Source: Anaspis maculata (Eukaryota; Arthropoda; Insecta; Coleoptera; Scraptiidae). From it: DNA of 64,000 nucleotides. The stretch is taken from the NCBI GenBank assembly GCA_949128115.1, contig OX421967.1:25374635-25438634 (forward strand), in the 5' to 3' direction. Of the stretch, positions 38,601 through 47,439 are shown piece by piece (positions within the stretch are counted from its first letter, which is position 1; every line of letters starts with the position of its first letter). The notes below the pieces were generated by a model. It searched no databases, had not been told where the DNA came from, and saw nothing but the letters and a program-made list of their open reading frames with translations. The translations under genes and the position numbers were made by a program.

Positions 38601-41600
38601 GCTGAAAGTTGGACATTTTTGACAGGAAATCGATCCAGCGGTATATCGCCCGTGCGGACTAGCTTTAAGGCTTGCCATTTTAATAATCCACATGCATAAT
38701 CGCACTGCATGCAGCTCGAAATACCTATTTTAAATTCCAGTTTAGATAGGTCAAATTTCAGGTAACTTCTTAACAAGGATTGGGCTTTATCTAACTGATA
38801 CCGGCCAACGATATTAGAGAGTTATTGAAACACTAAAATAAGGGCGGCCTGTATTAAAAGATCGTCTAATAAAGTATCCTTTAATTTGATGTGAAAAGTG
38901 AGCTATTGAAGAGCCATCAATCATCATGCATCTCGTTCTTTATTTAGGGATTTTTACTTTTCGTCACATGTTTTTGAGGTTATGCCATATCAGAACGCGT
39001 TTTGCTTAGAAAAACAACTTGCTTCTTAATTCTGCACTGCATAAGGATCTAGCATGGTAATTCCATGCTCTGATCTTCCTAAAAAGCCCGACTAGCAAAC
39101 AAATTTGTTAAGACATCTACTGTTCCGAATGTTCGCATCAATACTTATTTGCGTAGACGTCAAACAATAATCAAATTTGAAGCTCGTACCTATCTAATGA
39201 AAAACTATTGGTAATATTTTTGTACTTTTTAGGAGAGGCACATATTAGCATTTTGCTAGGTAACCTGCAGTTACCGCTGTGGGACAATCAGATAAAGGTA
39301 GCCACGGTAGAGCAATCCTTCCATTTACAATTCGGAGTGTTATAAGTGTTCATATCATACCGCAGAGAAGGTCTTTGTAAAATCATCGCCACCGTTTTGA
39401 GGTTTATATATATTTATTATATAATGTGAATAGTAATAGCATTCGAAGCATTTCTCGATCGCTAGTTTTTAGAAACATTTCGATTTACAAAGGATTTTAC
39501 TCAAATGCTAATGCTAATCGATGAACTGGGCTAGTGTTCGTAGTGTTCGTACCACAGACGACAGAACTGATGCGCATGTTAGAGGCAGCCACAAACTGTT
39601 TATCAACTGTCAAACGTCATGAGAGTGACGTTTTTGACAATATAAAAGATCCTTTAATACAGGACGGCTCGGCCTTTATTTAAATAAAGTAAGAGAGGCC
39701 CGTATTTCATTAAGGGAATCCTTTATTTTCCTGTAAAATGCGCAGGCGTAGATGTCAAAATAAAAGAAACTTTATTTAAGGATAGCACAAATAAATGTTT
39801 CGATAACTCTCTATTGTCCTTGAAACCCTGAACAGTTCTAAACTCATTAAGCGAAGCCAGAGTCTTCACGTATCCCCCCCCCCCAAAGTGAAGATGTTCA
39901 AATACAGAATCTTGGCGGCCGGTAATTGGAAATTGAATAAAAAATCCACAAAAAGCACGGACACTCCGTATATAAAACCAAGTTTGATATAGGGCGCTTC
40001 CCATTTAAAACACTTTGTGTCGGTTTGGGTCAACACAAAAATATTACAGTTCCAAAATCGAGAGCTCCGACTGCGCTGCGAGGACGGCTTGGGGTATTAT
40101 GAATCAGCTCAGTAACCGTGTTTCGGTAAAGAAAGGAATAGTAATTGAGAAGGATGGTGCTCAAATAGAGGACCCCCAAATAATATCAAATAAATTCAAT
40201 GAGTTCTTCAAAGATGTCCCGTATCAAACTATCCAGAGTATACCGAAGAGGTCAGAACCGAAAACATTTTCGACCAAGTTAAAAATTGATAAATCTCTTT
40301 ATCTCATTCCATTCACAGAACATGAGACTCTTTCAATAATAAACAAAATCAAGAATAAAAAATCTGCCGGTCTGGATGAAGTTCCTGCATTCATTATAAA
40401 AAAGGTTGGCACTCTTTTGGCGTTACCTCTCACGCATGTTTTGAATTTGTCTTTTTCCAGTGGAACTTTTCCTGACCGCTTGAAAACGGTGAAAATTTTG
40501 CCTGTATACAAGAAGGGAGGTAGGGGAAAAATTGATAATTATCGCCCGATTGCTCTGGCCTCCAGCTTCTCCAAAGTGTTCGAGTACGGCTTTTTGGACA
40601 GATTGCTCTCGTTTCTTGACAGGGAAGAAGTGCTTGCCGATTGCCAGTTCGGTTTTCGGACCAACCGGTCGACGCGGACGGCGCTCTACAGCGTGATTCA
40701 CCAGGTGGTGCAGTCTCTGGAGAGGGGCGAGAGTCCTGCTGGGATCTTTTTTGACCTCAGCAGAGCATTTGATTGCGTCGATCACGACTTGCTGTTGGAG
40801 AGGCTGCAGGCTTACGGCATCAGGGGTGTTCCGTTGAGCTGGGTGGCTAGTTTTTTGACGGGTCGCAAGCAGTGCGTAGCGGTGGAGCGGATTGCGGATG
40901 GCGACGGCGGTTTTTGTTTTTCCGATTTTTTGGAAACTGACATTGGCGTGCCACAGGGCTCAATTTTGGGCCCTGTGCTCTTTATTCTTTTTATCAATGA
41001 TTTATCCAGTTGGATCGCTAATGATGCCGGCCTTTGCTTATACGCTGATGATACCTCCCTGATTGTCTCTGCGGGAGGGGATGTTTTGGAGGAGGAATGC
41101 TGTAAAGGTGTCAATGAGGTCGTCGAGTGGTTCAACACCAACAGGTTGGCTCTGAACCCCTCTAAGACTAGCCTTGTAAACTTTAGAACAAAAAACGCAA
41201 AGTTTCTGACGGGTCACCTGTTGGTGAATAATGCATTGGTGGAATGGCGGGACAGCACCATGTTTTTAGGGGTGGTTTTGGATGCACGGCTGAATTGGAA
41301 AGAGCACTGCCATTCTCTGTCTGGGAAACTCCATTCTGTTTTGTACATGGTAAGAAATTTGAAATCCACCCTGGATGATGGTGCACTCCACCAGTTATAT
41401 TATGCGCAAGTGGAATCGAGGTTGACGTATGGGGTGGGCTTATGGGGGTCCTCCTCATGGGCCCGAGACGTTTTTATCGCGCAAAAGAAAATAATTCGTG
41501 TCATTGCAGGCGTTGGCCCCACTTATTCTTGCAGGGAGCTCTTCAAGCATTTTGGATTTTTAACATTGCCTAGTATCTTGGTCCTTGATTTGTGTCTGTA

Positions 41601-43712
41601 TGTTTTCGAGAACAGAGGCTCCATGTCTGTCGGTGGCGATCTCCACGGTTACGGCTCTAGATTCGGTGGGCAGTTACGGGCTCCATACCGGAGGCTTGGG
41701 CTCGGAATGATGGCACCCAACACTCTGGGTGTCAGACTTTTCAATAAGTTGCCTGAAAGCATCACTAAGCTCACTTCAAAAAAACAGTTCAAAAGAAAAA
41801 TTAAAGACCTTCTACTTAAAGAATCTCTATATAGCCTGGAGGACTTCTTCTCGCAAACGTTTTAATGTGTATAATGTTTTTAAAGATATCTTATTTCCTT
41901 ATTTATTTATTTATTTATGTATATATTTTGGTTTGACGTTTCTGATGTATACATATTTTTACACAGAATAAAAGATACTTACTTACTTACTTACTTACAA
42001 GTCGGCTTGTGCAGTCGATGACACACAGCAACATAAATCAAATGGAAGTAATGGAACGCATTTGTGCCGATGTGTGTTGACACAAGTAAGTCGGTAAATG
42101 GAAAGCGCCCATAGTGTATTGTAAAACTAGTGTTACAATGACGATTTTTGTAATACGACTGAGTTCGCTTAACGAGCCGCGAGGCGGTGAGTTAAGCAAT
42201 GTAGAAGTTGTGAGACACGTTTTTCATATTACTTGTCCATTTCGCCTTAATTTACTTTGACTTGATAAAAATAAGAAAATGTACAAACTGATTTGATTTG
42301 ATTTGTACAAAATGTACAAGCTGTCAATTATGACAGCCAAAACACTGGCACGAAGTGCTCTATTTTCAGTTGCACAAAGTAGCATTTTGTGACACTGGTG
42401 CTACAAAGTACAAAGTAGTCATAGTAGAATCGAAATAGTCAAATGAATTTGCACAATTTTGCAACCGTTGCTCTGGCGTTAATTTTGGCATAATGAATAG
42501 ACCATTTCCACATGACGTCACACGCACGTGTCGAAAGGCTGATTCGGGGCAACGTCAAACATGATGGCAACTATACGTGACAGCTTGTCAAAACTTTGTG
42601 ACACCAGTGACTTCCACACACCGACACCGACCAAGGAGGTTATACACCGACTGACAGATTGACATACTACCAATCTGACTGACGCACATGACTGACGTAG
42701 CCCACGTGCCCCGTGACAGATAGCGCAGATCTGACTGACGTTGCCCCGAATCAGCTGTTCAAGACGGAGCTGTGTGACGTCAGTGGAAATGGTCTATTGC
42801 CAATCTTTCCCGAACAAGAGTGAGCCCTCAAATTTGACATAATTATGACAGTTGGTGTCATAGCTATTTCAATCAGAAGTTCTATCACGCAAAAAAAACA
42901 TCCTTTACTTTATAAATTCGTAGCGGCCGAACCAGGTTCGTGGGCCGAACGGAAAATGGTGGAAAATCGCGACCGCCGACTACAGCTTTATATTTTTGAG
43001 CATCATTTGGAGCCCTTTCTCGATATATCCTACCGGTTGTACATTTTCAATTGGAGAACTCGAGAAATTGAGGAAAGATTTGTTGGAAAATGTTCAGGAA
43101 CCAGTTAATTGCCAGACTGTTTAAAAAAGGGGAAATTGGTTCACGGGATAAAAGGGGGTTTTTCAGACCTAAAAACTCGAAAACCGTTCCGATTTCGCCT
43201 TGAAATAAATATTTCATAGCACCCAACACAGGCCGAAGTTCGCTCTGCAGCTTAGTTAAATTCATAAAATGTGCAAGCTCTGTTTATCGGCCTGGAAAAA
43301 CTTTGACATTTCTTAATTTTTGACAGATGAAGACGATTTTTGACATCTCAGATTTATCACTTATCGGGCGCTGCTTACTCTACCCTACTCTGTGTCAAAT
43401 AGTTTGAGATGTAGGATGTTTGACTCTTCGGCAAATACGTAGGTTGAATAATGCGGATAGGAAAAAATGGAGGTATGCGTCCGGTCAGTGTGCGGACGAA
43501 AAGTTTTATGAAAACGACTGTTTTTCGAAAGTAAAAACGAATTGTTTGCAATTTCAGGCAACACCCCGAACGGTAGCAACCAGGGTGGTAGCAGCAACCC
43601 CGGCTTTTTGAACTGGATGAACCAAGGCGGCGGCCAGAACCAGGACGGGGGTCAGTGGCCGCGGCCGCCGCCTCAGCAGACCCAGGACAAGGGATTTCTC
43701 AAGTACGACTAG
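20438..43712 (+). CDS. TBPH: TAR DNA-binding protein 43 orthologue (TDP-43/TBPH), six coding exons
   Basis: Exons 20438-20681, 31180-31349, 31408-31548, 33199-33634, 37141-37347 and 43558-43712 join in phase to 450 residues, close to vertebrate TDP-43 (414) and shorter than fly TBPH. TDP-43 is a mainly nuclear RNA/DNA-binding protein that binds UG-rich RNA and controls splicing, 3'-end choice and transport. Visible domains: the N-terminal oligomerisation domain (1-80), a basic nuclear localisation segment (ENKRK...TKR), RRM1 (LIVLGLPW and KGFGFIRF), RRM2 (KVFIGRC and RAFSFVTF), then a Gly/Asn/Gln/Pro-rich low-complexity tail with the conserved [14 protein letters not shown] helix segment. All introns are GT-AG. 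Intron 1 is 10.5 kb and full of palindromes; intron 2 is 58 bp. Confidence 0.95.
21725..22407. repeat. 0.7-kb palindrome nested in the family D element, with a (TTCTA)n centre
   Basis: GGACTCCACCAGTCGAGCC near 21766 is mirrored by CTACTGGTGGAGTCC near 22350. A tract of about six TTCTA units (22075-22105) lies at the centre. Its arms resemble the outer arms (TTCAAAGTTC, AACTCTCAGATCATTGAAGC), so it is a relative of its host element. Confidence 0.7.
22419..22953 (+). mobile_element. solo LTR of an LTR retrotransposon
   Basis: The 535-bp block begins TGTTACGAGCGG and ends GAGATTCGTAACA, so it has TG...CA with the inverted end TGTTACG/CGTAACA. It is flanked by GTAG on both sides (22415-22418, 22954-22957). 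It contains a TATATAAG promoter-like box near 22755 and AATAAA at 22886-22891. There is no internal gag-pol, so it is an LTR-LTR recombination remnant. A 4-bp duplication is compatible with Ty3/Gypsy or Bel-Pao, but the family cannot be set from an LTR alone. Confidence 0.85.
22972..23086. mobile_element. 115-bp MITE
   Basis: TTGCGGCC and AAGTGGACGACA at the left are mirrored by TGTCGTCCACTT and GGCCGCAA at the right. Confidence 0.6.
23127..23720. repeat. about 0.6-kb dispersed repeat (copy 1)
   Basis: It matches 31944-32450 in direct orientation: both contain TGTAGGCTTGCCGCCTT/TGCAGGCTTGCTGCCTT, GTGTGGAAATGCGACTCG/GCGTGGAAATGCAACTCG and, near the end, GTCGAAAAATTAC/GTTGAAAAATTAC. No family was recognised. 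Confidence 0.65.
24151..24433. repeat. possible MITE in the right arm of palindrome D
   Basis: It interrupts arm homology and has short inverted ends (CCTTGCA...TGCAAGG). The other arm lacks it but differs there in another way, so the insertion is only suggested. Confidence 0.35.
24590..26035. other. TBPH intron 1, no element recognised
   Basis: 25000-25340 is strikingly purine-rich (AAAAA/GAAA runs) on this strand. CTGTCAAACGTTGACAG near 25724 is a short palindrome. No coding signal. Confidence 0.5.
26040..26200. repeat. fragment of palindrome family C
   Basis: It matches the left arm of 11936-13454 (about 11985-12160): GTTACATGGTTTGGT..., AAATTATTTTCAGCTATACAGG and CATTTTGATGCGATAAACGA. 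Confidence 0.6.
26200..28320. other. TBPH intron 1, no gene seen
   Basis: Only scattered short frames without motifs. No strong inverted repeat noticed. Confidence 0.45.
28326..28570. repeat. 245-bp palindrome
   Basis: ATACCACTCGAGCTAGTACG at the left is mirrored by AGCTCTTGTGGTAT at the right. The arms share AAAATTTTCGAACT and AAAGTGACCATTT, meeting near 28450. Confidence 0.65.
28845..29185 (+). pseudogene. THAP zinc-finger domain remnant
   Basis: Starting at 28845 one frame reads [12 protein letters not shown], matching the Cys-x(2-4)-Cys start of a THAP domain. After a frame change, [20 protein letters not shown] (28912 on) matches the FxxFP...R..W core, followed by [12 protein letters not shown]. 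After a possible acceptor at 29151, [14 protein letters not shown] matches the C-terminal C-x2-H half. The frame shift and odd spacing suggest a broken copy, either from a P-element-like transposase or a host THAP gene. It lies in TBPH intron 1. Confidence 0.6.
29190..30235. other. TBPH intron 1 with possible small element
   Basis: The sequence after the THAP remnant stays open for about 70 codons without a known motif. 29826-30011 is weakly terminal-inverted (TACAGGTGTCC...GAACACCCTGTA). Confidence 0.4.
30240..30947. repeat. half copy of palindrome family C
   Basis: It matches the right half of 11936-13454 (about 12727-13454), ending ATGGACCACCCTG-TATA. The left half is absent, so this is a single-arm version of an element that is palindromic elsewhere. 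Confidence 0.75.
31180..31349 (+). CDS. TBPH: TBPH exon 2 (NLS and RRM1 start)
   Basis: The acceptor is GTTATAG at 31179 and the donor CACAG|GTACGT. It encodes [20 protein letters not shown], then RRM1 RNP2 [14 protein letters not shown]. An in-frame alternative acceptor 6 bp upstream (CTGTAG, 31173) would add two residues. Confidence 0.93.
31408..31548 (+). CDS. TBPH: TBPH exon 3 (RRM1 end)
   Basis: It is exactly 47 codons between TTCTTCAG and GTAAGT. It encodes RRM1 RNP1 (KGFGFIRF) and the conserved [17 protein letters not shown]. Confidence 0.95.
31944..32450. repeat. dispersed repeat (copy 2)
   Basis: Direct copy of 23127-23720, in TBPH intron 3. It is surrounded by repeats of AGGTCACTCGAATCA near 31900 (variant), 32545 and 33085. 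Confidence 0.6.
32460..33198. other. TBPH intron 3, 3' part
   Basis: No gene or clear element beyond the recurring GTCACTCGAATCA motif. Confidence 0.5.
33199..33634 (+). CDS. TBPH: TBPH exon 4 (RRM2 and Gly-rich region)
   Basis: The acceptor is TTTCTGTAG at 33198. It encodes RRM2 ([16 protein letters not shown]...[13 protein letters not shown]...[13 protein letters not shown]), then a [12 protein letters not shown] low-complexity stretch, ending at TTAG|GTACAG in phase 1. Readthrough meets a stop after seven residues (see 33635). Confidence 0.95.
33635..33661 (+). promoter_or_regulatory. TBPH: in-frame stop overlapping a poly(A) signal just inside TBPH intron 4
   Basis: If the exon 4 donor is not used, translation continues GTENFYF and stops at TAA (33655-33657). 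AATAAA occupies 33656-33661. This would yield a shortened protein keeping both RRMs but losing the C-terminal tail. The sequence shows the signals; usage is inferred. Confidence 0.4.
34084..34377. repeat. 294-bp palindrome
   Basis: TGGCCGGAATATTGGTCAAA is mirrored by TTGACCAATATTCTGGCCA. The arms share TCTCTTTTGAAA and AACGAGCTCAAAT, with a very AT-rich centre near 34235. Confidence 0.8.
34380..34830. other. TBPH intron 4, no gene seen
   Basis: Short motif-free open frames only. Confidence 0.45.
34832..35042. mobile_element. 210-bp MITE
   Basis: Ends ATAGGCCATCCACAATGATG and the inverse CATCATTGTGGACGGGCTAT. Internal arms GCAATGAGTTTCAAATG/CATTGAAACTCATTGC make it nearly fully palindromic. 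TA lies at both borders. Confidence 0.75.
35231..35348. mobile_element. 118-bp MITE
   Basis: GGTGATGAAATAAATTCTAA at the left is mirrored by TTAGGAATTTATCTCATCAC at the right. Confidence 0.6.
35758..36246. mobile_element. 0.5-kb MITE
   Basis: AGTGCAATTTATAACTCGAT at the left is mirrored by ATCGAGTTATGAATAGCACT at the right. Both are followed inward by TTTTAGTCGCAATTTTA-type runs. TTAA borders the right end. Confidence 0.65.
36250..37140. other. TBPH intron 4, 3' part
   Basis: No element or gene recognised. The last 30 bp lead into the exon 5 acceptor. Confidence 0.5.
37141..37347 (+). CDS. TBPH: TBPH exon 5 (conserved hydrophobic part of the tail)
   Basis: The acceptor is GCACACAG at 37140 and the donor CAGCG|GTAAGT. 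It encodes [13 protein letters not shown], then [20 protein letters not shown] and QAGWGLIGN, the counterpart of the helix-forming segment in the TDP-43 prion-like domain, then an Asn-rich stretch. Confidence 0.92.
37657..38664. mobile_element. 1.0-kb TTAA-flanked non-autonomous element (piggyBac-like target)
   Basis: TTAA at 37653-37656 and 38665-38668. Inverted ends contain AGTCCGCACGGGCG and ATACCGCTGG. Internal open frames are short and lack transposase motifs. In TBPH intron 5. Confidence 0.75.
38814..39813. repeat. possible 1.0-kb inverted-repeat element
   Basis: TTAGAGAGTTATTGAAACA at the left is mirrored by TGTTTCGATAACTCTCTA at the right, and GGCCTGTATTAAA-type sequence recurs inverted inside. 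Confidence 0.5.
40015..41865 (+). CDS. non-LTR retrotransposon reverse transcriptase, 5'-truncated
   Basis: 616 codons. Visible RT motifs in order: KSAGLDEVP (about residue 115), [19 protein letters not shown], the [12 protein letters not shown] region, [13 protein letters not shown] (motif A Asp), [20 protein letters not shown] (motif B), [10 protein letters not shown] (motif C catalytic pair), then [11 protein letters not shown] and FLGVVLD. The RT appears intact, but the endonuclease domain that should precede it is absent. The ATG at 40015 lies in flanking MITE DNA, so it is a chance start. The 3' end is a (TTAC)n tail. Motif wording fits the Jockey/CR1/L2 supergroup; exact clade not assignable by eye. 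In TBPH intron 5, same orientation. Confidence 0.9.
   Translation: MCRFGSTQKYYSSKIESSDCAARTAWGIMNQLSNRVSVKKGIVIEKDGAQIEDPQIISNKFNEFFKDVPYQTIQSIPKRSEPKTFSTKLKIDKSLYLIPFTEHETLSIINKIKNKKSAGLDEVPAFIIKKVGTLLALPLTHVLNLSFSSGTFPDRLKTVKILPVYKKGGRGKIDNYRPIALASSFSKVFEYGFLDRLLSFLDREEVLADCQFGFRTNRSTRTALYSVIHQVVQSLERGESPAGIFFDLSRAFDCVDHDLLLERLQAYGIRGVPLSWVASFLTGRKQCVAVERIADGDGGFCFSDFLETDIGVPQGSILGPVLFILFINDLSSWIANDAGLCLYADDTSLIVSAGGDVLEEECCKGVNEVVEWFNTNRLALNPSKTSLVNFRTKNAKFLTGHLLVNNALVEWRDSTMFLGVVLDARLNWKEHCHSLSGKLHSVLYMVRNLKSTLDDGALHQLYYAQVESRLTYGVGLWGSSSWARDVFIAQKKIIRVIAGVGPTYSCRELFKHFGFLTLPSILVLDLCLYVFENRGSMSVGGDLHGYGSRFGGQLRAPYRRLGLGMMAPNTLGVRLFNKLPESITKLTSKKQFKRKIKDLLLKESLYSLEDFFSQTF
41974..41998 (+). 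repeat. (TTAC)n 3' tail of the LINE
   Basis: About five TTAC units directly after AATAAAAGATAC, downstream of the RT stop. Short tandem 3' repeats typify CR1/L2-like LINEs. Confidence 0.8.
42496..42798. mobile_element. 303-bp MITE (copy 2)
   Basis: Same family as 14619-14924 in opposite orientation. Ends AATAGACCATTTCCAC and GTGGAAATGGTCTATT. In TBPH intron 5. Confidence 0.85.
42800..43557. other. TBPH intron 5, 3' part
   Basis: No element recognised. Short open frames lack motifs. Confidence 0.5.
43558..43712 (+). CDS. TBPH: TBPH terminal coding exon 6
   Basis: The acceptor is GCAATTTCAG at 43557 and the join is phase 1. It encodes [20 protein letters not shown], an Asn/Gln/Pro-rich stretch and the end GFLKYD, stopping at TAG 43710-43712. 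Confidence 0.92.
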
Positions 43713-44933
43713 TTTTCTATTAGGATTTAAGAATCAAAAAAACTCACCCTCCCTTACCCCACAACCCCCACGCAACTTCCCATTAACCTCCTGCAAAGAA
43801 AAACCGACCGTAAGTAGCAAATTGCCAGACGAACAAGCTTCAAAAGTCACGAAACTCGTTCGCTTTTGAAGTTTGAACCACAAATTTAAAAGAATAATTA
43901 AAGAATAAAGACAACGCATATGTGTGTTGACGAAGCTTCCGGAACTGCCCGACCTTAAATAGCAAAATAGACGCGATGAGAATGAGAGCCACTATGATGA
44001 GTGAGAGCGAGCACGCCCCTTGTTGAATGTCTCCCTGATCCCCCCCAAAATCCTAACCAATAAAAAATTAACGCTAGTCAATTTCGATATATCTTATTGT
44101 ATACACAACAACCGTTATTTTTGATAGTTTGATCGAGAATGTGCGCGTGATTTGTACATACTGAGCGGTACCAGAAGCTTCCTCACGTTTAAATAATTTT
44201 TACTGATATAAATCAATCTTTTTAATAAAACAAATCGTAATTATAAGCAGTAATGTTGTGGATATTTGGATTTTTTGTAGGAAAGAAGATGAGTGGCATT
44301 GTTTGCCTTTATTTATACAGTGTGCGTCTTTAGAGAAAATCTTAGCTCCCTAGGTCCTTTTCCCAAACCCCTTGCCACAACACACACACACAAGCGTATT
44401 TATGTGTATAGTAGCTATTATGCAAGAAAAAGTGGACAAAAGTGGAATTTTTAGATGAGTTTGGTGTTTCTCTCCTCTATATCATTATGACTTTTTTTAT
44501 TCATTAGTAATATTATTATTATTATTTGTTTATAAGATAATGGGAAAGTGATTGTATTTTATGCGCCTGTATTCTGTTTGATGACTGGGTTTTTTTTTTA
44601 TTAAATGTAAACGAGGTGATATACATATTATTATATGATTACTACTATTATTATCATTATATGAGTGCAGATATGAAGATACATGTGGTTTTTGTTATGA
44701 TGAAAAATACCATGTTGTCTTTCCCTAGTTCCTTCAGCCCACTTCCTTTTTGCGTCTTATCTGATCTCTCTTTCTCTTCATGTGTAACTGTGTATGCCAT
44801 GCGGTTTTTTCTCTCAATAAATCAAGAGTGTTCAGATGATGGGCCCAAGTGAGTGGTACTTGTGTATGGTAGCGCTGTTCTGAAATATGAGTGTGTCTCA
44901 GAAAACGACTGTGGTGATGTGATTCATGAGAGA
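43713..44933 (+). other. TBPH: probable TBPH 3'UTR
   Basis: It follows the stop codon. Candidate poly(A) signals AATAAA lie at 43904, 44059, 44224 and 44816. CA/TG-rich stretches occur near 44385-44410 and 44775-44945. No other gene begins here. Confidence 0.5.
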
Positions 44934-45155
44934 GTAAGTTGGTGGGTTAGTACGATTTTTCAGTTGTCAATTTTGTAGTTACCTTACTACCTATTACTAC
45001 TACTGCTGCATTTTGATTTGAAAATAGCAAACGGGAAAGAAACAGGACTGATTCGTTTTGTTTTTCTGTCCAGGTCGCTGCTGGCCGACTTCAGGATCGC
45101 CTTGATGGAGCTCTGCATGAGGATGTTGCGGAATAAAGATCTATTGAGAACAGAA
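44934..45155 (+). other. TBPH: candidate 3'UTR intron and terminal non-coding exon of TBPH
   Basis: A donor GAGA|GTAAGT at 44934 and a pyrimidine-preceded acceptor TTTTTCTGTCCAG ending at 45073 define a 140-nt intron. The next 60 bp are GC-rich and lead to AATAAA at 45132-45137, followed by a GTGTTTTATTTGTG downstream element. The short exon is open in several frames, so it could also be a small coding exon of another transcript. Confidence 0.35.
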
Positions 45156-45159
45156 AAAA

Positions 45160-46662
45160 GAAGTGTTTTATTTGTGAACTTTTAATAGCGTGACCCTTGA
45201 GAACAGGAAATGGGGTGGCCTTGCGTGAGAATGGCGGAGTCGGAAGACGCCCTTTGAGGTAAGTGACGACAGTTCTGTCAACTTTTATCTACAACTAAAC
45301 TACTTAACAACAGAAGTAGTCATCCAAGTAGTCCTTTAAGTAGTCATCCAAAGAATTAAGTGAAGTTCAAAAGTGCCCTAGCTCTCAAAAGAATATGACT
45401 AATGGGTCCATGACACAAGCAACACACACTAATTAAAACGGCAAAATAGGCAAATCACTCAGAATGGCGTGTGGAATGATGATATGAAATGAAATTTGCA
45501 GAATTTTTTGCAAAAAAAAAAATGAAGGAACATAGCGTTCAAAGAACAGTTCAGTCTCTGGATGTTGTATTGTTGGTTACCTACATCACTCCAGTGGAAA
45601 CAGAAGTGGAAATTAGAACACTTCCGGGGTACAACGACTCATCACTTACCAACAAAACAATGTTGTGCGTAGGCCGTAGGCGTAGCAAAGAAGAGTAGTA
45701 CGACGTAAACAACACAAACAATTCAACTGCAAAGAAACTATAAGCGTGATCGTAATTTCCCCCTCGGTTGGGACTAATCATCGTGAGTAGGAAGCAACAG
45801 AGTTTGTTTCGTGGTTGTAAAAAGTGTTTAAAATGTGTCGCTCAAGTGTCATGGACCCTGACTAATGTGAAAGGTGTTTTTCCCCACTGTCTCTCACGGA
45901 CCGAATTTCATTCCAAGTCCTCCACATTTGTTATACAGGGCGTCACGTAAGTTCCTGAAAAAACTAGAAATCTAGATGACTCCCAATTCCGAATAATTGA
46001 TCCAGGAAGGTTGGTTGGAAAAATCATCTTGAAACGGTTTTTCAGTTTTCCGATTACCCTCTTTTTCAACTACAAGGTGACTTTGAAAAAAAGTAATTTT
46101 TTTTGTCATTGCTTTTTTTCCTTGTTGACCAATTTTGAAAGTCTTGAGAGTTATGTTGAAGCTAAAGGTTCAGGGAATAAGAACAGGGGTTCGACATTGA
46201 TGCACGAGAAAAACTGGAAACAAGAGGCTGCACCAAAAGTGAGGCAAATCTGAGTAACCTCGGAAATAAACCTTCCCAATTTTACCTGTTGGGACTCGTC
46301 ACTGGAAGCGGCACATTTCTGATTGAGTTGAAGAGTCAAAATAAAATTGTCAGAAGTAACAGACAGTGTGGGAGTCATGTGGAAAGTGCTTTGCAACGTC
46401 TTCCAGATCTGTGTACTCCCCGAATAACGGCCTCATGTCCCGCTAACGGCAAAAAAATTTGTTCACATCTGGGTTCGTGTTGGAATCAACATTTTTAACG
46501 TTTATAATCGATTTTAGAGCTTCTAATGGGACAAAGACCTTTACAAATACAAAAGTCTTACAACACGGGCGCAGAACAAAATTGAGCCATTGCAGTTAGA
46601 AGAGAAAAAGTGAAGAAAAGCCGTTTAAATTAGGTACTGTTGAAAATGCGTCGGTTTCTCAC
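45160..46662. other. intergenic DNA, no gene seen
   Basis: A single TATACAGGGCGTCACG end (about 45932) resembles the CAGGGTG boundaries without a visible partner. Motif-free short open frames only. Confidence 0.45.
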
Positions 46663-46735
46663 TAGGAGGATATAAGAATAGGGAGGGAGTATAACCCAGC
46701 TTGTGGGCGGGGGGAAATGAAGCCAGGAGACGTAA
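46663..46735. repeat. fragment of the CCTAGGAGG repeat family
   Basis: Begins CTAGGAGGATATAAGAATAG and continues GGGAGGGAGTATAACCCAGC, matching 58800-58878 inverted. It is interrupted by the MITE that follows. Confidence 0.7.
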
Positions 46736-47436
46736 AAGCGGCTTCACAGAGCTTCGACGTGTCGCCAGCGACACTTCATCAACCAATAGGGAGCCAGAAT
46801 CGGATGTATTCCCCTCTGTCGCCCACCCCTTCCATTTGGTGTCGCTGTGTAGTTAGGATTTTCCAACTACACAAACCGTGTCGCGTGTCGCTGGGTGGTT
46901 ATGGACCGCATGCAGTCATCAGTCAATCATCGGCCGGTAAAGATTGCGTCAAGTTATTGACACGGACAGAAAATGATTGTGCACGATGGCACAGAATGAC
47001 GGTTTAGGGTTCGCCTTCGGTCGCATTGCTCAAACTGCTCACCACGTTCACATGCTTCCTTTCCACGATAGCCTGTGCTGTACTTCTACGTTGCCTGCTA
47101 ATCATGTTCCCACGAGACCAGAGATAAAGAAGCAGGCGAAAAGCACCCATTTAACAACCACACTTTCCGAAGCAAATCGCCTTTCAACATGGCACTTCCA
47201 AGGAAAAGACAATCAGATGAAACAATTTTTTGGGGGACATTGGAAATTGCTTGACATTTTCGAGCACGTGCGTTGTCAGCTTGGCAAATAAATTTCTATC
47301 AATCTATCAAATCCCGCCAACTCGTTCGAGGTTGCGAGCGACACCAATTTTTGCAGTCTTCTGTCGCCGGCGACAGCTGTGGTGTCATGGTGGGGGAATG
47401 TCGCCAGCGACACGTCGAAGCTCTGTGAAGCCGCTT
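46736..47436. mobile_element. 701-bp MITE, PIF/Harbinger-like
   Basis: Inverted ends AAGCGGCTTCACAGAGCTTC / GAAGCTCTGTGAAGCCGCTT, followed inward by GACGTGTCGC. TAA flanks both sides (46733-46735, 47437-47439). The same host repeat without insertion reads GACGTAAGGGG at about 58800 (inverted). A 3-bp TAA duplication fits PIF/Harbinger. No transposase. Confidence 0.8.
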
Positions 47437-47439
47437 TAA

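Larger units (their letters stand above)
39992..42110. mobile_element. MITE split by a non-LTR retrotransposon
   Basis: GGGCGCTTCCCATTTA at the left and TAAATGGAAAGCGCCC at the right are inverted, with ATA on both outer sides (39989-39991, 42111-42113). The LINE occupies nearly the whole interior. About 38 bp of MITE remain on the left and about 110 bp on the right. Confidence 0.65.
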
